Source: Apoderus coryli (Eukaryota > Arthropoda > Insecta > Coleoptera > Attelabidae). Taken from it: DNA of 64,000 nucleotides. Shown piece after piece: positions 59,971-64,000 of this stretch; position 1 is the first letter of the stretch; each line of letters opens with the position of its first letter. The stretch is taken from positions 15,224,001 to 15,288,000 of the forward strand of contig OU452198.1 of the NCBI GenBank assembly GCA_911728435.2, given 5' to 3'. The notes beneath the pieces were generated by a model. The model was not told where the DNA came from and searched no databases. It worked only from the letters and a program-made list of their open reading frames with translations. A program made the translations under genes and the position numbers.

Positions 59971-61371
59971 CTAAATGTAAACAAAGATTTTGTTAACGGC
60001 CGACTATAAACTAAAAAGTTTTACAAATATGATTTTATTTTATGTTGCCAGTGCTGCCACCACAGATGCGGTTCTCGGGAACTAAGCCTCGAAAGTATTC
60101 GGTTCTTATTCGAATACCGATTCTAGAATATCTATATTCTAAGAATACGGCGGTTAAGTATTCTTAGAATATCTTATATTCTAAGAGTTTAACAGTCTGA
60201 TAAAAATTTACAGGGGTTGGTGATTACGGCCATAAATGTCGTAAGATGACTGTACTATTTTGTGAGTGGTTCCAGAACTGATACTAACTTCCGGCAGAGA
60301 CTCTCACGAAAGCGAAATAATATATTGCTTTCTAATCTAGTTTTCATTAGTAAAAAAATAACATATTTGTTCGTTAAACTTAAGGTATGTACTTAAAGAA
60401 AACGAAAACCAGAACTTATTATAGACCAATAAATAATGAAATGGAAAAAGTTTGATAAAATGATTTTATTTTCTGTTGGCACTACTGCTACAAGAGTTAC
60501 GGTTCTACAGAATTATGAATCTAAAAATATTCGGTTCTTAAAAGTAACGTTTTTGCTAAGTTGAAATAATATCATGGATAATTTTTTAATTATTATTTAC
60601 ATGTCTTAAACTGCTATTTATAATGTATAATAAATATATAGGCAAATGTTTGCAAGATCTCGTTGATAACTGTTTGATACCGGTGCGGTTATAACTCCCA
60701 CCACTAAAAGTTTCCCCCACCTTCTAAAATTTGGTTATAACCACTCATTCTCGCAAAAACTTAAAAACTAAACAAACGGTTACTTAATTTAGTATGTATG
60801 TCAATATGGTCAATCTAAAATTTAAAAAGAAAGGATAATTGCAAACCTTGTCAGTTAGTTTAGTAGTAGGTATCAGTCGTACAATAATTAATAATTATGG
60901 TATCATTAAAGAGCGTAACCGACTGATTAATGGACGATTTAATGTGGAGTAGCAACTTTTATGATTGGTTACAGTTACAGAGTTATTCCAACTGGTCATT
61001 TCCATATTCATTTTCATTTATAATATCTAGACTTCCCTAGTCATTGTAAACCGTTAGTCAATAGAGAAATTATTAATCATCGAGTTAATTAATTAATATT
61101 CTTGGTGCTTTTTGCTTTGCTTTTGTTGGTGTTGGATTGGGTTACGATTTTATAGTTTTATTGACACTTAGATAACCGACAGTAACACAGTTCCCGACCT
61201 GTGTTATAGAATCTGTTACCGTTTAACAAATATGACGCCACGATGATGTCATAATTTACCTCCCCTATTACGGCTACCTCGCGAAAATACAACTGTTATA
61301 GAAATTCGCTAAAATTCGCCATATATTTATTAAAAAAAAGCGATAAATAAATTACAAAAATTTAAAATAGA

Positions 61372-61614
61372 TTATTTTTTATTAAAACTTCTGTCCATAT
61401 GTGAACATAATTTTGCCATTGCAACCCCCATTTTACATCCTGTACCTGCTTTCTTTGTATCTACTTTCGGATAATGTTCAAAATTATCATCACTAGTTTC
61501 GAAATATTGTAGTTTCAGTGTTATTTTTATCTTATTTATTACTAACATTTTCCACACATTGAGGAAGACCTGCCTCACTTTGGAAAATGCGCCAGGTTTT
61601 GACGGAAGTCCCAT
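61372..61614 (-). CDS. Unrecognised 80-codon open frame, copy 2
   Basis: Counterpart of 20503-20745, open, with one residue changed (INQIK to INKIK). Confidence 0.28.
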   Translation of the reverse strand: MGLPSKPGAFSKVRQVFLNVWKMLVINKIKITLKLQYFETSDDNFEHYPKVDTKKAGTGCKMGVAMAKLCSHMDRSFNKK

Positions 61615-61936
61615 AAATCCTTCATTCCTTTTATACTCAAGGCACCAAATGGTTACCGCCTTACAGTGATGGATTCAGGTCTAGCCATCGTAATATAGAC
61701 AGGTTACACGTCGATCGATTTATTAAAATTGTTCCCACTGTCATTATCGACTGGGTATTCAGGTATTAAAATAGATTATGCGCCAAAATAATTGTCAAAA
61801 TAAAATCCGTGATTATTTTCATAAATTATTTCAGCTAACTGCATTACGATGGTATCTCCTGTCCAAATTGTACATAGGTATCCTTCATTTCTGTGTCCGC
61901 TCCCTGATATAGGATAAACAAACATATAGTACCACT

Positions 61937-62158
61937 TTAGCCAGTTAAAATCCATTTTTTGTTTGTTTTTTTTTTCGGAGATATTGTTTTATACTTGAAT
62001 AAGATGTTTCTTGTTTTCGTTCGTTCCTTTTCTTCATCAGTTAATCCCATAGCAACTGAGTCATTACCATCCATTAAACACACAAGTTGCTCTTCACCTG
62101 TCAGTGACCGATAGTCTTCATGCTTTCTTTTGTTTTTACTAACTGTTAAATTCTCCAA
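61937..62158 (-). pseudogene. Frameshifted unrecognised frame, copy 2
   Basis: Counterpart of 20966-21265. The T run at 61965 is longer than in copy 1, changing the frame so it stops after 73 codons. Confidence 0.3.
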
Positions 62159-62758
62159 TATTTTATGTTAATAGGACTCTCTAATATATTTTTGGTTACA
62201 TGTTCTTAAAAAAACTCACAATTTCAATTTCATTTATATAAGTGTATAATTATTTATAGCAACGATTTTACGGTTATGAAAATGGCGGGAAAATACCTGC
62301 GCGTAGACAACTGTTTATCATTTAAGCACTCGACCAAAAGATGACTCTGCATGCCACATTAAAATGGTGTTTTTTTGATCCTTGCAATGTGATTAAGGTG
62401 ATATTGTAATAAAACAGACTACCAGGTAAATTTGATAATTTCTCCATATAGTATAGTACCATTCTTTGTTATCTCCCACCACATTGAATGGTACGTCTTT
62501 TTTAGACAAAGTGGGAAAATGTTCCTAGGTAATTGTGAACTAATAATTTTCAGTCCATTTACGTGACTCAACGAAAGGCAACATAAGAACTGATCTTTAC
62601 AAAAGTATTACCAAACAACGATGTCGTTTTCAATGTAAGATGTATTTGCAATTATATATACACAAAATAGCATATTTTGGTTGCATGCATAATTTTATTG
62701 ACAGTATTTACTATTATACACAGTGTTGAACTGGTTTTTACGGAATTGAAAAATTTAT

Positions 62759-63709
62759 TTGTTGCTTTTACAGCCATAACCACCGCGTCAGGAAACGATT
62801 CCACACATACACAACACGATTTATTAAAAAATTCCGAGGACCGAGCTTCACGCATCTCTCTTTTTCGAGTTTTTGACTACGGCCCCTGGCAATATAATGA
62901 CCCTGAAGCATCTTACAGGTCATTATCAAATTTCCCCGTTGTCTCCTTTCTTTCAGTGATGTCAGATTCAGCGCCCCGATGCGGTCCTCATAGCACACAC
63001 CACTCAAACCCACCGGAAGTCTTGTCACACGCCTCTGCACCCTCTCGATGACCTCAATGTCCCAAGATAGTATGGACTCCATATTGTCTGTGCAAATTCG
63101 AGTACGGGTCTTATCTAATTTTTGTAAATCCTTATAATCAAATAATTTGTCCGGCCCTAAAATACTCTCTATATCATAAATATCACCCTGTTTGTATGTT
63201 TCACTATATGTGTTATGTGGGGCTCCCATTTCAAATACGAAATCCTTCTGCTGCTGTACACATCGCAGAGCTCACCATTCAGGTAATATGACCGATTAGG
63301 ATTGTTAGGGCCAATATGCAATGCACTTCGATGTATTGAGCTTCATAAGCCAATCCGTCGCCCAGTTCTCGATCATTCAAAAATTGAATTGAATTAGCTT
63401 CCCTTTTTGAATATCGGTACCACAGTAGCTGTCAACCATTTAGGCAGTATCATGCATAAGACCTCTCATTGAATTTGACAAGAGAATGCACAAGGTGTCG
63501 ACACATTTCTGCAACAAGTTCAGAGGTATCGCGTCGGGCCCCGCACTAGCGTCTGTCTTTAGTGACATTATTGTTTCTTTAATGTTTTCAGGAGTGAACA
63601 CACCTGTTCTTAAAGTTTGTGGATTAGGACGAGAGTCATAAAGGCGGATCCACCTTAGGACGTAACTGTATGTCATAACTTCATTAACGATCTTAACGAG
63701 TGTCTGCAA
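62759..63709 (-). pseudogene. CR1-like non-LTR remnant, copy 2
   Basis: Counterpart of 21870-22820 with the same core deletion; a few substitutions. Confidence 0.82.
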
Positions 63710-63713
63710 GTTA

Positions 63714-64000
63714 ACAGGTTGTTTTTCGCTGACGATGTCAAGCTGTTCGCCACTATCGTGTCGTACGAGGACTGCATAGGCCTTCAGAGTGAGCTTGAAG
63801 CGATGGAGAGTTGGTGTAACAATAACAAGCTATATCTAAATGCTAAGAAGTGTAAATGCATGTCTTATTCGAGAAGGAAAACTGCTTTTAATTTTCAATA
63901 TCGACTTGGACAGACTGTTCTCGCGAGATGTACAACTTCTACCGATTTGGGTGTTACGTTTGACTCCGAGATTGTCTTTCGTTCCTCATATTAACTTAAA
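63714..64000 (+). pseudogene. Non-LTR retrotransposon remnant, copy 2, cut by window end
   Basis: Same FADDVKLF start as 22825; identical protein over the visible part. Confidence 0.8.

Larger units (their letters stand above)
39845..64000. repeat. Large direct duplication, copy 2
   Basis: Homologous to 1-23111 from its first base to the end of the window. It carries citron kinase exons 7-16, the same intronic transposon remnants and the same orphan hammerhead motif. Private differences include the Penelope insertion at 54781-56650, a 27 bp in-frame insertion in the reverse-transcriptase remnant near 40182, a missing 681 bp non-LTR insertion, and about 56 bp near 44900 that copy 1 lacks. Confidence 0.95.

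Noticed and set aside
1..64000. CRISPR arrays, operons, phage genes, tRNA or rRNA genes
   Set aside because: Gene structure is eukaryotic with introns; I found no regularly spaced repeats and no recognisable tRNA or rRNA sequence.

Overview
This is AT-rich animal nuclear DNA, most likely from an insect. The evidence is GT-AG introns, one long spliced gene, and dense remnants of non-LTR retrotransposons, RTE elements, Penelope-like elements (PLEs), mariner and MITE-like elements. I see no bacterial, phage or CRISPR features.

The only clearly functional gene is the citron Rho-interacting kinase orthologue (Drosophila sticky), on the minus strand at 2065-32196. I could join 16 exons with consistent GT-AG sites and phases into 5,592 nt, or 1,863 codons plus stop. 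The protein has an AGC kinase domain, a hydrophobic motif, about 800 residues of coiled coil, then C1, PH and CNH domains, in the order and length expected of the family. In dividing cells this protein organises the cytokinetic midbody downstream of Rho.

The left 23.1 kb (1-23111) recurs in direct orientation at 39845-64000. The second copy therefore carries exons 7-16 of another citron kinase gene, running off the right edge before its kinase exons would appear. All visible exons of copy 2 are open and keep their splice sites. The copies differ by 1-2% in many introns, by private transposon insertions (a 0.68 kb non-LTR fragment in copy 1, a 1.87 kb PLE in copy 2) and by small indels. A central tract (about 10.83-18.2 kb) is almost identical. 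This is either a recent head-to-tail tandem duplication or two haplotypes wrongly joined in the assembly. The sequence alone cannot decide.

Between the copies (32.2-39.8 kb) lie the copy-1 upstream region, a 974 bp nested-palindrome element with 8 bp target duplications, a decayed Ty3/gypsy RNase H fragment, a THAP-domain locus with apparent frameshifts, and several non-LTR fragments. The most interesting non-coding signals are two different hammerhead-ribozyme-like motifs. One lies inside the young PLE insertion. The other is an orphan motif in a citron kinase intron, present in both copies.
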